Shown here: positions 13,301-26,330 of the stretch, piece by piece
How positions within the stretch are numbered: position 1 is the stretch's first letter
Layout: each line of letters starts with the position of its first letter
NCBI RefSeq assembly: GCF_041296385.1
Contig: NC_091019.1
Coordinates: 13,718,531 to 13,782,530 of the forward strand
DNA length: 64,000 nucleotides
From: Aphelocoma coerulescens
Taxonomy: Eukaryota; Chordata; Aves; Passeriformes; Corvidae
Direction: 5' to 3'
The notes under the pieces: generated by a model
What the model was told of the DNA's origin: nothing
Seen by the model: only the letters and a program-made list of their open reading frames with translations
The model's database searches: none
Program-made: the position numbers and the translations under genes

Positions 13301-16300
13301 GAACAAGGACCAGAAACTGCTGGTGTTTGCATCTCTTGGGACAGAAATTCCTAAAGCATTTTGGGGTCTGAAGGACCTCAGTCTATTGTGTGTGAAGGGG
13401 TTTTTGGTGTCACACAGACAAAGCAGTCCCTCAAAGTATTATTCAAACTTTCTCCAAGCTAGCAAAACCTCTTGGGCTCCATAAATCAAGAACTATAGGA
13501 ATGAAACAATGTTTTTAATTCCTTGGAGAAGAGAAAGTGTATCCTGCAGACACCTCATTACTTGGGAACTGGAGTCTGCAAATGTTTTGTCTCAGTAAAT
13601 TCAGCAGCCAGAGGACAGTAAACTTTCAAAGGATCTATAGAGATCCCAGTCCATCCCCTTCCTACAAGGTAAGACCAATAAAATCTGTTGCCGTCATCCT
13701 TGGGAGATGTGTGTCTAAAAAGTTCCTGAAGAGCCCAGTGGAGCATGCAGGATGTGGGAGCCATTAGGGAATGTGCCAGGCTGGAGGCTGAAGACCCTGT
13801 TACACATCACAGCCCTCAGGTTCACTGCTCAACTGTGTCAGTGCCAGAGATGACTCACTCTCTTGCTGACCCAACATGGAGCAGTGCCAGTCCTTCTGCA
13901 GAGCAATCACACTAATTAATCCTCCCAAGGAGTGCAGATAATTGAGTGGCTTCTAGACATGCAGATTCCTTTGGTTTCTGTTTGCCCAGGCCTCTGTAAT
14001 CTCTCTGGGTCTTGAGTTAGGACCCCCCTCCACAGTGAAATATCTTGGGAGAATTTTTGGGTGGGCTATTACCCAATTTTTCAAACTTTTGGAGCAACAC
14101 ACACAAAGGATGGATTACAGGATCCCCCATCACTTGGGATCCCTGAGTGAGCCACAGATGTCTTTATAAAAAGCATAATCCATTCAGCCCTTAAGCTGAC
14201 TCCTGGTACAGGACAGTGGGTGAGGTTGGACATTGTGTTATGTGGGAGGTCTGTGAGCATCTCCAGTTCTCAGGATGCGACTCCTCAGCACAGCTTTTCA
14301 ACCTCTCCCCTGTTTTACCTTTCCCTTCATTTCTCTCATAGGGAAAAACAAAATGCAGGACCTTGTCAGACCTGTCTTGCCATGCCAGAGATTGGGAACG
14401 CTGAGCTCAGCTACAGTGGCACTTCCTGGGAAAAAATCTGCCCAGTCCATCACTGCCCCATTCCTGCATCCCCCGGTCTGGGGGAAGACAACCTGCCCTC
14501 CTCCAGCCACACACTTGGACCAGCCTCCACCCAGTCCAACGGCCAGGTGCCATCAAGCTCCCAGGACTCACAGCAGCACCACCCATATTATCCCTGCAAC
14601 CAGGAGGAGTCCCAAGGCAGCTACGGCCTGCCCTCGCTCCCTGGGCATGGCGAGAGGCCTGTGCTGTGTTCCCACCTTTCCAGTGGTGATTCTGTGCCAG
14701 CTTCCCACCATGAGGCCTCAGAAATGCCCTGGAAGCAGTGGTCCCCTGGGCAGCGGCGGCCAGTGCAACATCATGTTGTCACAGTCAGGTAAGAGGCATG
14801 TGAAGGGCATCTCAAAAGAGCATCTTCCAGACTTGATAGGGGCAAGTGGGAGGGATGAGCAGGGTCTGAGCTGAGATGCATGAAGCATGGGTTTGCTCTC
14901 CAGCTCAGGGCAGCAGCTGCCCCAAAATGCACAGAGGGATCCAGTCTGCTCTCTACCTCTGTGTGGGCGTACAGAGAGCTGCCATTCCCATGCCAGGGAG
15001 AGGTGGGATTTCCTTCTCAAGGGACTGGCTGGCTAAAGCCAAGGTCACTCAGCCACTCCTAGGTCACGCAGCTGTGAATATGCCCATCTTCCTTTACCTT
15101 TGTATTTTCTCCCTTTGCACTCCAAGCCACTCAGCTGCCAGTTCTTTATCTTGGCAGAATTCTCAGTGATGGCAGCAGAGTTCATTCTTTTCCTGCCCCC
15201 ACAGAAGCTGCTGCCAGTGCTGGAAGGGAGTGGCAGCAGAGGGTAAGCACTGGCTACAGCTGAGCAGTGAGCGGTACAAAAGGGGGGAACATTATTTGGC
15301 TTTCCAGGTTGGGCAGCAACCAGGGTATGAATTCTTTGTTGTCCATGACAGAATCCATTTGTGTACAGAGTGCCTGGATGACAACAGCCTGAACTACCTC
15401 TGCTCCTTCCAGCCAGCACCATCCTTCCTCCTGAGAGTGCCTTTTAGAGTCCACTCTTGGCACAAGAGATCATGATCCCTTCACTGCTGCAGCCATAGCC
15501 ACTGAATCCTAATAAAAGATGGCACAGGATTCCTTCCTTGCCCACATTTCAGTGTTAGGCACAAAAGCCCTTTACAGTCTCTTTTTCCAGCTATTTACAG
15601 AGGATTTAATTTGCTTGTGTTTTCAGTGTAGAGGAACTGCAGTCAAAGGAGCCTGGACCCTTTTTCGCTCATGTGCTATCAACAAAATTGCCAACCACAT
15701 CCTCTGTAACAGGTTATTTAAGTAGGAAGCACAGCTGGATTGCAAATCCCTGGCAGAGTGTGCAGCACCAGCAGTCAGAAAAGTGATAACATAATAATGC
15801 CAGAATGAGGTTTTTAATCCAAGCAAATCTGCTTGAGGAGCTATTGTGAGGGAATTAGCACAGGATGGGCAGTGCACTGCCAGAGAGAGACCTTGCTTTG
15901 ATAATCTGGGGAGGCTTTTGCTCTGCTCCTCTCTGTCCTGAATCTACAGAGCATTAGCGTGACGAGCAAAACACAGAATCATTTATTACATGAGCCACCA
16001 AGAGTGACTCTGCCATGGGGAACTCTCCATTGCTTTTCCATTTCTCCCACTCATAGCAAGGCTAGGAAGGATGAGCTTCCTCAAGGTCACCCGTTGGCTG
16101 CTGCATGGAGTGGGGGCCATCTGCCCAACACAGATACTGGAGTGCAGCAGGACCTTCTCCCAGCTTAAGCAGGAGGGTGAGAGGAGTTGGGAGCACTGGT
16201 TGAGTGGAGCTTGGCACAGCTGCAGAAGGAGGTCAGAGCAGTTCTCTGGAAGTTGGTCCAAGCCAAGGCTGTGCCAGACTGAGGCGTGTTTCAAGGGGAT

Positions 16301-19300
16301 GTTCAGCGCAGAGAGAGCAGAACAAAAGGTCCTGCAGATATCTGACCCACCAAGATGCAGCTTTTTTTTCAGGATGCCAGTGGAAGGCTTGTCCTCAGGG
16401 ATTCATTAATAAACTTTGGATCCCCTGGGGAAGGCTTCTTTATTTCCGCCCCCCCCACCCAGAGCCCTTCAAGTAGAGTGACAAATGCTCCTCTGTGAAG
16501 AAAATCCTGATAAAATATTTTTAGCAGCTCCACTGGCATTCTGCTCCTATAGCCTGAAAAGACACTGTCTTTGGAGGGGCCCAGGAAACAAGTAAGAGTC
16601 ACCTTTTGGGGAAAATCCTTGCTAAGCTAAACAGGAAGTAAAAACTATCTACAGTTGTTGCTAGCCCAACTCATGAGGTTTAATAAAGAGGTTTGCTTTT
16701 GTCAAGGAACCCTTTAAGAAGTGCAGGAAAAGCACTTAAACCAGATAGATTTTAATGGATGAGATATGCAATGGGATTTCTATAGGACTGGATTGCTAAT
16801 GTCCAGTACTCTCTGTGGGGTTTTCTGAGAGGGGCAAAAGGAGGAGTGACTACATGGCTTCCCATCCTGTTTGGTTAAAATGGCAGAGGAAAAGGTTCTG
16901 TTATTCATTAAACTAATTCACATAGTGCCAGAACTGTGTCAGCACTGGCTCACCTTGGTGCTTATAGCCCTGCAAGGGTTAACCTGCTCAGGGATCAGTC
17001 CAGCACTGGGCTCCCCAGGAAAATAATAAATTAACACATCTTTTTTCCTTTCTGTCTGCAGACATGACAAAGCTTTCAGGATGCCAAAAAGGTATGTTTA
17101 ACAGCAAAAGCTTCCTGTCCTTGTACCCTGTGATCAGTGCTCTCCTCTCCTGCTATTAGGAGAAGCAGAGTGTTACTGCTGGTGACATCCCAGCAGGCCC
17201 AGCTCCAGAGGCGAGGTCAGCGCTCCTGGGGCTTTCCGCTCCTTGGAAAAATCTCCATTTGCTTGTGAGATCAATTTAACCTGCATTAATGAATAGCAAC
17301 ACTGTCTCAGTAGCTGTTCTTGGGCAGGTGCCTGGCTCTAACCTATACAGTAGCTTTATATATATATATACAATAATTCTATGTGTGTGTATGTGTGTAT
17401 ATATATGTGTGTAAGATTAATCCAGCTGGTTTTATCAGAGGAGCAATAACAAAAAGAGCTCATCCAGGAAATAAACTTATCTTTCCAACAGACAGAAAAT
17501 TTTAAATACATTTATCAAAATTAAAATAATTTGATTGCTTTCTACTTGTGCTTAAAGTTGACTTTTGTAAACTATTACTTCTGGATGGTTTGGGTAAGCA
17601 CCTTCCATCATCAGAAACAGCAGATGATTTTTTTTTGTTCTTTTTTTTCCTGGTAATTGGACATGGAAATACCCAAAACATCCTCCAGAAATTAGGTACT
17701 CCAATGAGTAAAGAGCAGTTTTGTTCATTTTCATAGGAAGACTTTGTCTATGAAAACAAACTTGATAAGGCAGTTGTAAATTGAAAAAAAAGCCAAAATA
17801 AAAAAAAAAAATCAAAAGTTATGTGAAAAGGTGTTTGAAGTGCTTGTGATGGTTTCTAATGATGAAATAGCTGCAGTGGAGTCCCAGGCAAAAGGGGCAA
17901 AAGAGCAGGCAAGCAGAAACATTCCATCTCAAATATTCATAAATATTTCACTTCCCTTCACAGATACTTTCAACTATTTTTGAACAAAGAATTTCTTACA
18001 TTTCAGAAATACAGCAGAACACAAAAGAACTACCTAGAACCTTCCAAACCAGAGCAGGAACCCATTCTGCTATCTTATATCTCAACTGATGTTTCTGAGG
18101 AAGACAAAAATCTTGACACAGTAAAACCTGCACTGGTAAAAAATGTGGGAGAGTAACTTTCATAGATCATCCTACATGGAAGACAGTTTGTTCCAAAGGA
18201 AAAACAGAACTTGAATAGAAAATTTTACACCAGCTCTTTAAGAACAAAAGTAACTGGCAAATAATACTTTGGCCAGAGTAAGCTGCTTCCCTGGAAGGAT
18301 TTTGATGGTATAGAAATGTCATCAAAATTCTGTGATATGTCATGAAAATTACATGTATTCTAGTGAATACATATGAATTTAGACCAGTGACAGTGGGCTT
18401 GCTCAGGTCAGTTACCTTCAGGGACTCTTCAGAATAACCTGAAGATTTCTCAGGGTCCACAGTCTGGAAATCTGCAGCCCAAACTGTTGCAGCCACCAGC
18501 TGACATAGCTCAATGCGAGGGAAATGAAGAGGCTCTTTCTAAATGCAATCTTTGAATTTAAATGTTTAAAGCTTCATTTTGCCCAAGGACACAAGAGTCT
18601 GGTTTTTATTATTTCTGATTGAAAAAGCTGGAAAATGCAGGGAGGCAAAATGTAATTACCCGAGTTAATTAGAGCTGCCTGCAAACATCCAGTTAGAGGT
18701 GTACTATGTTCATTAATAGCTGCACTAGAGCCTCCAAGCTTCGCAATAAATAAGTGCTCAAACCAGAGACCCTGATTTTTTCCTTCCTGTTACTCACACC
18801 TCATTGGCTCTACCACAGGTTTTGTGCTCAGAGCAGAAGCATCTTACCAGCTGCATTTGTTTCTTCCTGTTGCCTGCAGTTACTCCCAGCTGATCACGGA
18901 GTGGCCGCTGGCCATGCTGGTGCTGTGCTCCGTGGCAGCAGTGATCTGCACCATGGCTGGGCTGCTGGTTGGGAATCTGCCTGACTTTTCAGAACCCCTA
19001 ATGGTAAGTACCTACAGTTGATGTATCAATAGGAACGTAAATCCATGCCCAACCAGTGATATCATCCCTCCAAGATAAGCAGAATGTACCAGTCCTGCAC
19101 AGCTGCCCCTGACACAGGGAGAACACAGCCCATGCCAGTGGCAGCCCATCCCTCAGCCATGCTGTGCACTCCCACCAGTGCCTTCACTCCGGTGTGGAGA
19201 CACTGCCAGCACAAACTGGGATTGCTCCCTTTGCTCCCCTTCCAAGGCTGGAAGGCTGAGATTGCCCACAGGGAATAGCTAGGCTCAGCAGAGACTGGAT

Positions 19301-22300
19301 AGAAGAGCTGGCTTTGGCTCCTACAGTCTGTGCATGAGGCTCTTGATGTGGAGAGCATGCCCTGTTCTGAGCACTATGCACATGGAATGTTTTCCATGTG
19401 GAATGCCACATTCCCTAAAGTCATCCCTGCCTCTTGTTAATGGAGGAATCTTGAAAAAATAAGAATACGCTAGATTTTGTCTGCAAAAAGGAAAATTAGT
19501 CCCATTTCTGTAAGGGACTATTACACTTGAGAAGGAGGAGAGATTCTTAGGTGATCAGGGAGAGAGAATTGTAGCCATTGTTGATGGGAAGGGAAAGGGA
19601 AAGGGAAAAGGGAAGGAGACATATTTTTTCTCTCATTTCTGGGATGCAGTAGTTCAAGGGAAAGTTGAATTCTTGTATCTCTCCAAGATGCAGTAATAGT
19701 CTCATACAGTTTCCATGTGTCAGAGGAGGCCTAAGGACAGCTGAGCAGAAGTGGAGCTGTGACAAAGCCCTTTTCCTTGGTGCAGGGTTTTGAGCCACGG
19801 GACACTGACATTGGCAGGAAGCTCATTGTGTGGAGGAATGTCGAGAGCCATACAGGCTACAAGAAGACCCTTTCCCTTTCTCCCTATGCCAAGAAGAAAA
19901 GGTATTTGAGCTTGGTTTGGGGGATTTGAGGAACATGTTGGTTGTAAAGTCACATATTCAATATTCCAAAATATCTATGTGAATTTCAACATACATCCTA
20001 CGCTTAAAAGCAACCGAGGCATTGGAGAGTTTGAAGTCTGTGTGCCTGCAATGGATTTGGGCTGCCTATTGCTGTGTGTGGCACCAGAGCCTTGTCAGTG
20101 AATGTAATTCTCAGCCAGACGCTCTCTTGTTAATAATAATAGTTAACAGTATTATTAACAATAATCTGCCCTCTTGCTAGCTATGATGACCTTGGCATTG
20201 GCAGAGGACAGAAGGCTGCTCAGGGAGAACAAGCAGCAAGGACACGGAGAATGGTGGAAACCATCTATGGAGCAGATGGATTCTTCTGTGGTCCCCCAGG
20301 TGAGTGAAATCTCGATGGGGCAGTAAATACTGCACACCCAGCACTCAGCTGGCAGAACTGTCAGAGTTTAGGACACAGGGAATACTCTGAATTTGCTCTA
20401 AGCAAGAAGTGTGTACAATTCCACCTGTGAGAGCTCTGACAGTGCCCTCCCAGCACTTCATACCTCAGTGGTCAGAAAAGGCTGGTTCAGAAATTCTGAA
20501 GAGTTGTTTCTCCTTCTTAACTCTTTGCCATACTTCTTGTTTTCCCTTTAGAAACATACCTTGAAAGCACACATTAAAGGACTAATGTTTTCACCATTTA
20601 CCCATATCAAAAGTGAATACTCTGAAAAAACAGCATATGCCCCACTCACTGTCTGCTCCCTCTCCCTTGTCTGCTCCCACTCCCTCTCTGTTCCTTCTTT
20701 TCTTCTTGAAAAATGTAAATGGCAGTAAAATCTGAGAGGAAAACAGAAAGCTCCAACACCCCCCAAATTTGTCCCAAAGTGGACACTAGTAAGTAGAAAG
20801 AAGAGGAACAACATGCAGATATTTTTATTCTCTTCCGTGCCTTCTGTCCACCTCTGAAACAAGTCACACACCAAACCCGCAGGTCCTTGGGGCTTTTTGG
20901 CTGAGCTCGAGCTCCTCCCTTGTTCCAGGGGTGCAGAACCAGATGCCAGCAGTCACTAAAGGCAAGCTGACATTTGATTTTCAAAATGCCGTGATGCTGC
21001 TGACCAGTTTCAGGGAGCAGGGGTAAGGTCACACAAAGCACATGCTCACCACTGTCTTGTGACCTGCTTCCCTCCAGGGAGTCCTCCAGAGCAGTCCTAT
21101 GGATAGAGATACGTATTTCTTTTTTCTGTGAAGAGAAAATCTACTCCAAACAGCCTGGCTGATTCATCTTCATTACCTAATCCTTTTATGATTTTTTTTT
21201 CTTCTTCTTTATTTCAGAAAAGAGCTATTCCCAGCTGGTATTTATGTCCACAACTGCTGGGAGCTTATGGAACTTGCAAGCAATTCAGTCTATGTGTCAA
21301 ATGGAACAAGACAAGGTCAGTGATGGCAGGAAGAACACAAGTACAGGCTGTCTCTTTTCTGTCTGCTGCAATCTTTGATGTCTTGCTGAGAGGATGCCAG
21401 ACAAAAAACAATGTAAGCTATGCAACAGGTTTTACCTGGAGGATTCCAAAGCATTTCACCTACTTGGCAATACAGGGATGATCCCACCTGCCAGCTGCAA
21501 ATTAAACAAGAATAAAGGACACTGAACAGGAGCTGGTCTAGAAGCTAAAGGTGTCCATCAGAAGCTGCTGAGGATTTTGGGCAGCAGAACATAATTATGG
21601 AAATGGAGCTACCAGCTTGGAGATTGGTGGCAAGTTTTACAAGTGGGAAGTTTAATTGGATGAGCTGCATTTGCCATAGGAGCCAAATTTTCAAATCTGT
21701 GGTTATAAAATATAATAATGGACAGGGTTTAATTTTTGCAAAAGGCTACCAACTTTCCATAGCTTTGGTGTTTGGGATTTGTCACTGGGAGGATGGACGG
21801 CGATGGGTGGTACACCTTGGGTAAAGAGGAAAGAGGAAAAGGAGAGGACAGGACAGGACAGGATGGGACAGGACAGGAGAATTACTGCAGCGAGTAAGGA
21901 ACGCTGGGGCTGCAAGAGTGGGTCTGATCTGATGCCCCCTCATGTTTTTCAGATACGCTCACACGTGCATTTTAGAGACCTGTGCCAGCGCACTGAAGCC
22001 AACGAATGCTGCCCAAGCTGGTCTGTGGGGAACTACATTGCTGTCCTGTACAACAGGTCTTCGTGTCTGGAGATAACCCAAGGAGACATCTCCCACACCC
22101 TGGCCCTGCTCCGTGCCTGTGCTCCAGACTACCACCGAGGTGTCCTCACGCCATCCTGCATAGGCCCCGAGGCTGTCAGACAGAAACATTCTCAGTGTGC
22201 TCAAGTCCCAGAAAAATGTACCCGCTTCAATGCCATCTACCAACTGCTTCACTTCTTGGTCGACAGGGACTTTCTCAGTCCCCAGACGATAGAGTACCAA

Positions 22301-25300
22301 GTGCCCTCTCTCAAATACAGCCTGCTTTTCCTGCCTACAAGAAAAGGTGCATCTATGATGGGGATCTACTTAGACAACCTTGAAACCTGGGATCTGTTTG
22401 ATAACTACACGTCTATCACTGGAATGGACCTGGGCCTTAAACAGAAACTATTCCAGCACTACCTTTTACTTGATACTAAGTATCCAGTGCTGGCAATATT
22501 AGCTATTTTTCTAAGCATTTATTTTTATTTACGCTCAGTATTTATTACCTTGATGGTCCTCCTTGCTGTTGTCAGTTCTTTGATGATCTCCTACTTCTTG
22601 TACAAGGTGGCCTTTAGATTCACCTATTTCCCTTTCGTAAACCTGACAGCAGTCATCATTCTCAGCGGCATTTGTGCCAACCACACTTTTGTCTTCTTCG
22701 ACCTGTGGAACCTCAACAAGGGCCAGAACCCTTCTGCCGGGCTTGCTCAGTGGGTGAGTCAAACCATGCACCATTTTGCGTATCTCATGCTGGCCTCGTG
22801 CTTCACGACGGGTGCTGCCTTCTACGCCAGCTACATCAGCAACATCACAGCTATCCGCTGCTTCGCCGTCTACATGGGCACCTCGGTGCTGGTGAATCTG
22901 GTTTTCATGATGACCTGGCTGCCCTCTTCGGCCGTGCTGTACGAGCGCTACATCGCAACGACCTGCGTTTACAAGCCGGAAGCCTACTGGAACAACAGCA
23001 GCCACAAGAGAGTCGCTCTCTCCGTCCATTACGTCCTCCAGGCTCTCCAGAACACACTGTCTGAAACTTCCAAGCTGCTCTTTGAAAAGCTTCTGCCTTG
23101 TGGGGTCATCAAGTTTCGGTACATCTGGATCTGTTGGTTTGCTGCCTTAGCCATCGGAGGTGCCTACATTTCCTGTTCCAACCCCAAACTCAAACTCCCG
23201 ACTCTGGAGACATCGTCGGTCCAAGTGTTCAGGCTGAGCCACCCCTTTGAGAGGTACGATTCCGAGTACTGCCACCAGTTCATGTTTGAGAGGCTGGAGC
23301 ATGGAGAAGGGCAGCGTATGCCTGTCACAATTGTCTGGGGCATTCTGCCCGTGGATAATGGGGACCATTTCAATCCAAAAAGCAATGGCACCCTAGTGAC
23401 AGACACCACCTTCACCATCCAAAATCCTGAGGCCCAGAAGTGGCTCCTCGAATTCTGCCAAAAAGTGAAGAACAAAACTTTCTATTACTCTGATGCGGAG
23501 CAGAAATCTACGGTGTGCTTCATGGAGGAGTTCCTCAGGTGGATGGACAGTCGCCAGTGCTCCCAGCGAGACCACAGCTTCAACCTTTGCTGTAACCAGT
23601 TCTCCTTCCCTTACAGAAGTGAAGTCTTCCTGCACTGCATCAAAATGATGCTCCTGGAGGAGGGCAGGGAAGGGGCAGAAACATATGATCTGGGCCTCAG
23701 GTTTGATGGGGAGGGAAATCTCACTGCCTTAGTGCTGCAGTTTCAAACTATTTATCACTACAGCTTCAACTACAGCAAAGTCAAACAATTCTATGAGGAA
23801 ATCAGCCTCTGGATAACAGAGGAAATGAAAACTGCCCCCGTGGGGCTTCAGAACGGATGGTTTACCAGTAAATTACAGCTGTACAACCTCCAGCACAGCC
23901 TCAGCACAGAAACCATGGTGGTCATGGGGCTCTCCATAGCCATTTCCTTCGTGGTGCTGCTGCTCACGACCTGGAATGTTCTGCTTAGCATTTTCTCCGT
24001 TACTGCCATTGCAGGCACCGTCCTGGTAACCATTGGCCTTTTGGTCCTCTTGGAGTGGCAGCTCAATGCAGTGGAGTCTCTCTTCATTTCAGCTGCAGTA
24101 GGTCTCTCTGTTGACTTCACCGTCAACTACTGCATCTCCTATCACTTGTGCCCCCATTCCGACCGCCTGAGCCGAGTGGCCTTTTCCCTGAAGCAGATGA
24201 GCTGTGCCACAGCCATGGCAGCTTCTGCTCTCTTCTCTGCAGGGGTCATTATGTTGCCTGCCACGGTCCTGGCGTACAGGAAGCTGGGGATATTCATCAT
24301 GATGATCAATTGTATCAGCTGTGGGTTTGCCAGCTTCTTCTTCCAGTCGCTCTGCTGCTTCTTCGGCCCAGAGAAGAACTGCGGGCAGATCCTTTGGCCT
24401 TGTGCCCACACCATGAAAGACTACTCTGATGACTCCGGGCCGAACGGAAACTTTGCTTGTGGGGGCAGTGAGAAGCAAAACCGGTTGCGGAAGGTCCAGG
24501 AGTCCAACACTGCAAATGAGCAATACGAGCTCCAGCCCTTGTCCAGGAAACTCAGCGACAGCTTTGACAACAGCACTTCCACAAGCAAGCTGTCCAACCA
24601 GCCCTCTGTGCTCTCTGAAGACATACAAGTTGAAGACAACAGATGCCCTCAAGTGGGAACGCACCCCTCCCTGGAAAGAGAGAGACAGAGTCTGCAGGAG
24701 ACCCTTGGAGACCAGCAGGTCGGCCTGTGCCAGTGCCCTGCCTTGCAAACTTCCTCTCCTTACAAGCACAGCACCTCAGAAACAGAAATTCACAGGGAGA
24801 GACTCTGCCGAGATTGTCGCTGTCAAAAGTATGGTCTGAAAGCATGGGATGGGTCTGGGCTGGACCACATCCAGCCAGCTGGCATGAAAGAAGGGCAGCT
24901 CAATAAATCCCAGTGCTCCAGTGACACTGCCCAGCAGCAGTCAGATTATACCTCAGACCACAGCCCTCTCCCTGCTGCTGACATCTACAAAATTCACAGA
25001 TGCCTTTGTTCTCTTGGCAGCTCTTTTGATATGCTCAACATCTCCAGCGAGACATCGATCAGTGATTTCGAGCAAGGCCTGAAGCTCGCTGAATCGACCA
25101 GCTCCTGTCCCGATGCCTTAGAGCTGTCTGACTCCTACGGTAACACGGAGCGAGGTTACCTGAACGGGAAGAGAGATACCCTGCGGCTGGACCTGAGGGA
25201 GACTGTCTTTGATGTCTCTCCAGCTGCATCACAGCAGAACAGCTCTTCATGGAAAAATCGGTTTGGATTGGGAAACGAAGGGCCGGTCGTGCTACCTAAC

Positions 25301-25369
25301 AGCCAGCCAGACATGCCTGATGTTTGGATCAAACGATCCAGTGCACAAAGTTCTGGTTACAACAGCTGA
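7132..25369 (+). CDS. DISP2: Dispatched homolog 2 (DISP2), 12-TM RND/sterol-sensing membrane protein
   Basis: Eight coding exons: 7132-7211, 14342-14788, 17062-17091, 18880-19003, 19786-19901, 20181-20299, 21218-21315, 21953-25369. All junctions are GT-AG and keep one frame, giving 1476 residues (human about 1400). Dispatched proteins are plasma-membrane RND-family transporters; DISP1 releases lipid-modified Hedgehog, and the role of DISP2 is less clear. TM1 is in exon 4 (about residues 195-217). An extracellular loop with an RTRR site (286-289) and an FFCGPP segment follows. TM2-6 (about 515-667) form the sterol-sensing domain, with D588 in FFDLW of TM4. TM7 is near 729-748, and a second loop and TM8-12 (about 992-1145) follow. 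G1055 and D1059 in GLSVDFTVNY form the RND GxxxD motif. The cytoplasmic tail carries YELQPL and ends SSGYNS, like the human tail. The 7132 ATG has a good Kozak context (gccggccATGG), but the N-terminus is the least certain part. Confidence 0.96.
7212..14341 (+). other. DISP2: DISP2 intron 1 (7.1 kb)
   Basis: The donor is gtaggag at 7212 and the acceptor is a strong pyrimidine tract ending in catag at 14341. Exon 1 ends with two bases of an Arg codon and exon 2 supplies the third, so the phase agrees. Within the intron I see only simple features: an A13 run near 9543, T-rich stretches near 9271, and no exon-like segments. The first kilobase is still GC-rich because it continues the CpG island. 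Confidence 0.85.
14342..14788 (+). CDS. DISP2: DISP2 exon 2, cytoplasmic N-terminal region
   Basis: This 447-nt exon encodes most of the low-complexity Ser/Pro/Gln-rich N-terminal cytoplasmic region. Its end encodes VQHHVVTVR, matching VQHHVVSVR at the same place in human DISP2, and this anchors the frame. The upstream part, which includes CQTCLAMPE, is poorly conserved by eye. The acceptor at 14340-14341 and the donor gtaaga at 14789 are both strong. A second open frame over the same DNA (14275-14874) is a shadow. Confidence 0.88.
17062..17091 (+). CDS. DISP2: DISP2 microexon 3 (30 nt)
   Basis: A 30-nt exon between acceptor ttctgtctgcag and donor gtatgt. It encodes H-D-K-A-F-R-M-P-K between the VTVR and SYSQL segments; human DISP2 has QERAFQMPK there. 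Its length is a multiple of three and its flanking phases match, so skipping it would preserve the reading frame. Confidence 0.9.
17356..17413. repeat. TA/TG microsatellite in DISP2 intron 3
   Basis: An imperfect dinucleotide tract: a (TA)n run, a short interruption (caataattc), then mixed TG and TA units. It lies 265 bp after microexon 3 and has no apparent coding or splice role. Confidence 0.85.
20128..20160. repeat. Perfect 10-bp inverted repeat just upstream of the DISP2 exon 6 acceptor
   Basis: The left arm tgttaataat (20128-20137) and right arm attattaaca (20151-20160) are exact reverse complements separated by a 13-nt loop. The right arm ends 20 nt before exon 6 (starting 20181), so an RNA hairpin would occupy the usual branch-point region of this acceptor. 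Confidence 0.8.
21840..21879. repeat. GGACA pentanucleotide microsatellite in DISP2 intron 7
   Basis: About seven tandem GGACA units, one of them GGATG-interrupted, lying 74-113 bp upstream of the large terminal DISP2 exon. The purine-rich tract falls inside an open frame that extends from exon 8 back to 21779, but it is intronic because the conserved acceptor is at 21951-21952. Confidence 0.85.
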
Positions 25370-26330
25370 GACCTTGCAGAAAGCAAAGCTGCTGCTAGGG
25401 GAAGGGGAAGCCTGAATGTCCTTAGAGCTGTAAATATCAATTTTTTCCTCCCACCTCTCCTAGAGCTGAGACTATTTCTTAGTATTTCAGCCATACAAAA
25501 CGTGGGTTTTCACAGAACCAGCATATCTGATGCCACCGAGAGGACTGAGAGCCATCTTGTTGGACTACAAGCCCTTTGACTTCCGTCTGGTGCCATGTTC
25601 ACAGCTGTTCACAGGACTTACCGAGTAAACCTGGTTTGTCATTTCCTATAAGGTGATTAGGTTTTGTTTCCTTGAAAGAAATAATGAGGTGAAGCTCCCC
25701 AGGTATTTAATGACAGAGGAGAGCTCATGTAAAAAACAACAAAAAAATTAAAAAAAAAAAAAATCCAAAACTGAACTACTGAAAATCTAGATATCAAGTG
25801 AAGTGTACTGTTAATAACAAAAATTAAAGTTTTTCATTTTCTACTTTATGCAAAGCCCAGGTCCACAGATCCCATCAAAATATTATTTAAATATTATAAA
25901 AAAGATATTATTAAAAGTCATGTCAAGACTTTCGAGTTGACACAGCCTCTTCCCAACCATGGGAGAGGCTGCAGAATCCAGCCCAAATCAATTTCCAGTA
26001 ACAACTTCAGTTTGTTTTATCTGAAGGAATTCTAATACTGCCAAAGACTTCCAGTGTGAATTTCCCCCTTGAGGAAAGAGTCCTCATCCTCCCCAACTCA
26101 GGTGCCTTGTTGTGTCCTCTTCACAGCATGTTTCCACTCAAGGCATTCCTCACAAAAATGTAACTTTTTAAAATTCACATATCTGGTGAATCTTGAATTT
26201 TAGGGTTTTTTCCTCCTCTACCAGAAACAAACAGGAAAACAAGCATTTCTTTGCCCTTATTTGTTGAGAAATAAAACATTCTCTCTACAAGTTGACATAC
26301 AATAAATGATTATAACAAACTTTTCTAAAA
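25370..26330 (+). other. DISP2: DISP2 3' UTR with candidate polyadenylation signals
   Basis: AT-rich sequence without a gene follows the stop codon. Canonical AATAAA hexamers occur at 26270-26275 and 26301-26306, and an A-rich tract lies at 25738-25763. Either hexamer could end the transcript; I cannot tell which is used. The stretch from 26330 to about 27000 holds nothing I recognise. Confidence 0.55.

Noticed and set aside
21779..21952. The open frame of the last DISP2 exon extended upstream to 21779
   Set aside because: These 58 codons include the GGACA microsatellite and precede a good acceptor (tttttcag). Exon 7 joins exactly in phase at 21953 with the conserved IRSHVHF.
24089..24769. 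226-codon minus-strand frame within DISP2 exon 8
   Set aside because: It is the antisense shadow of a clearly conserved coding exon.
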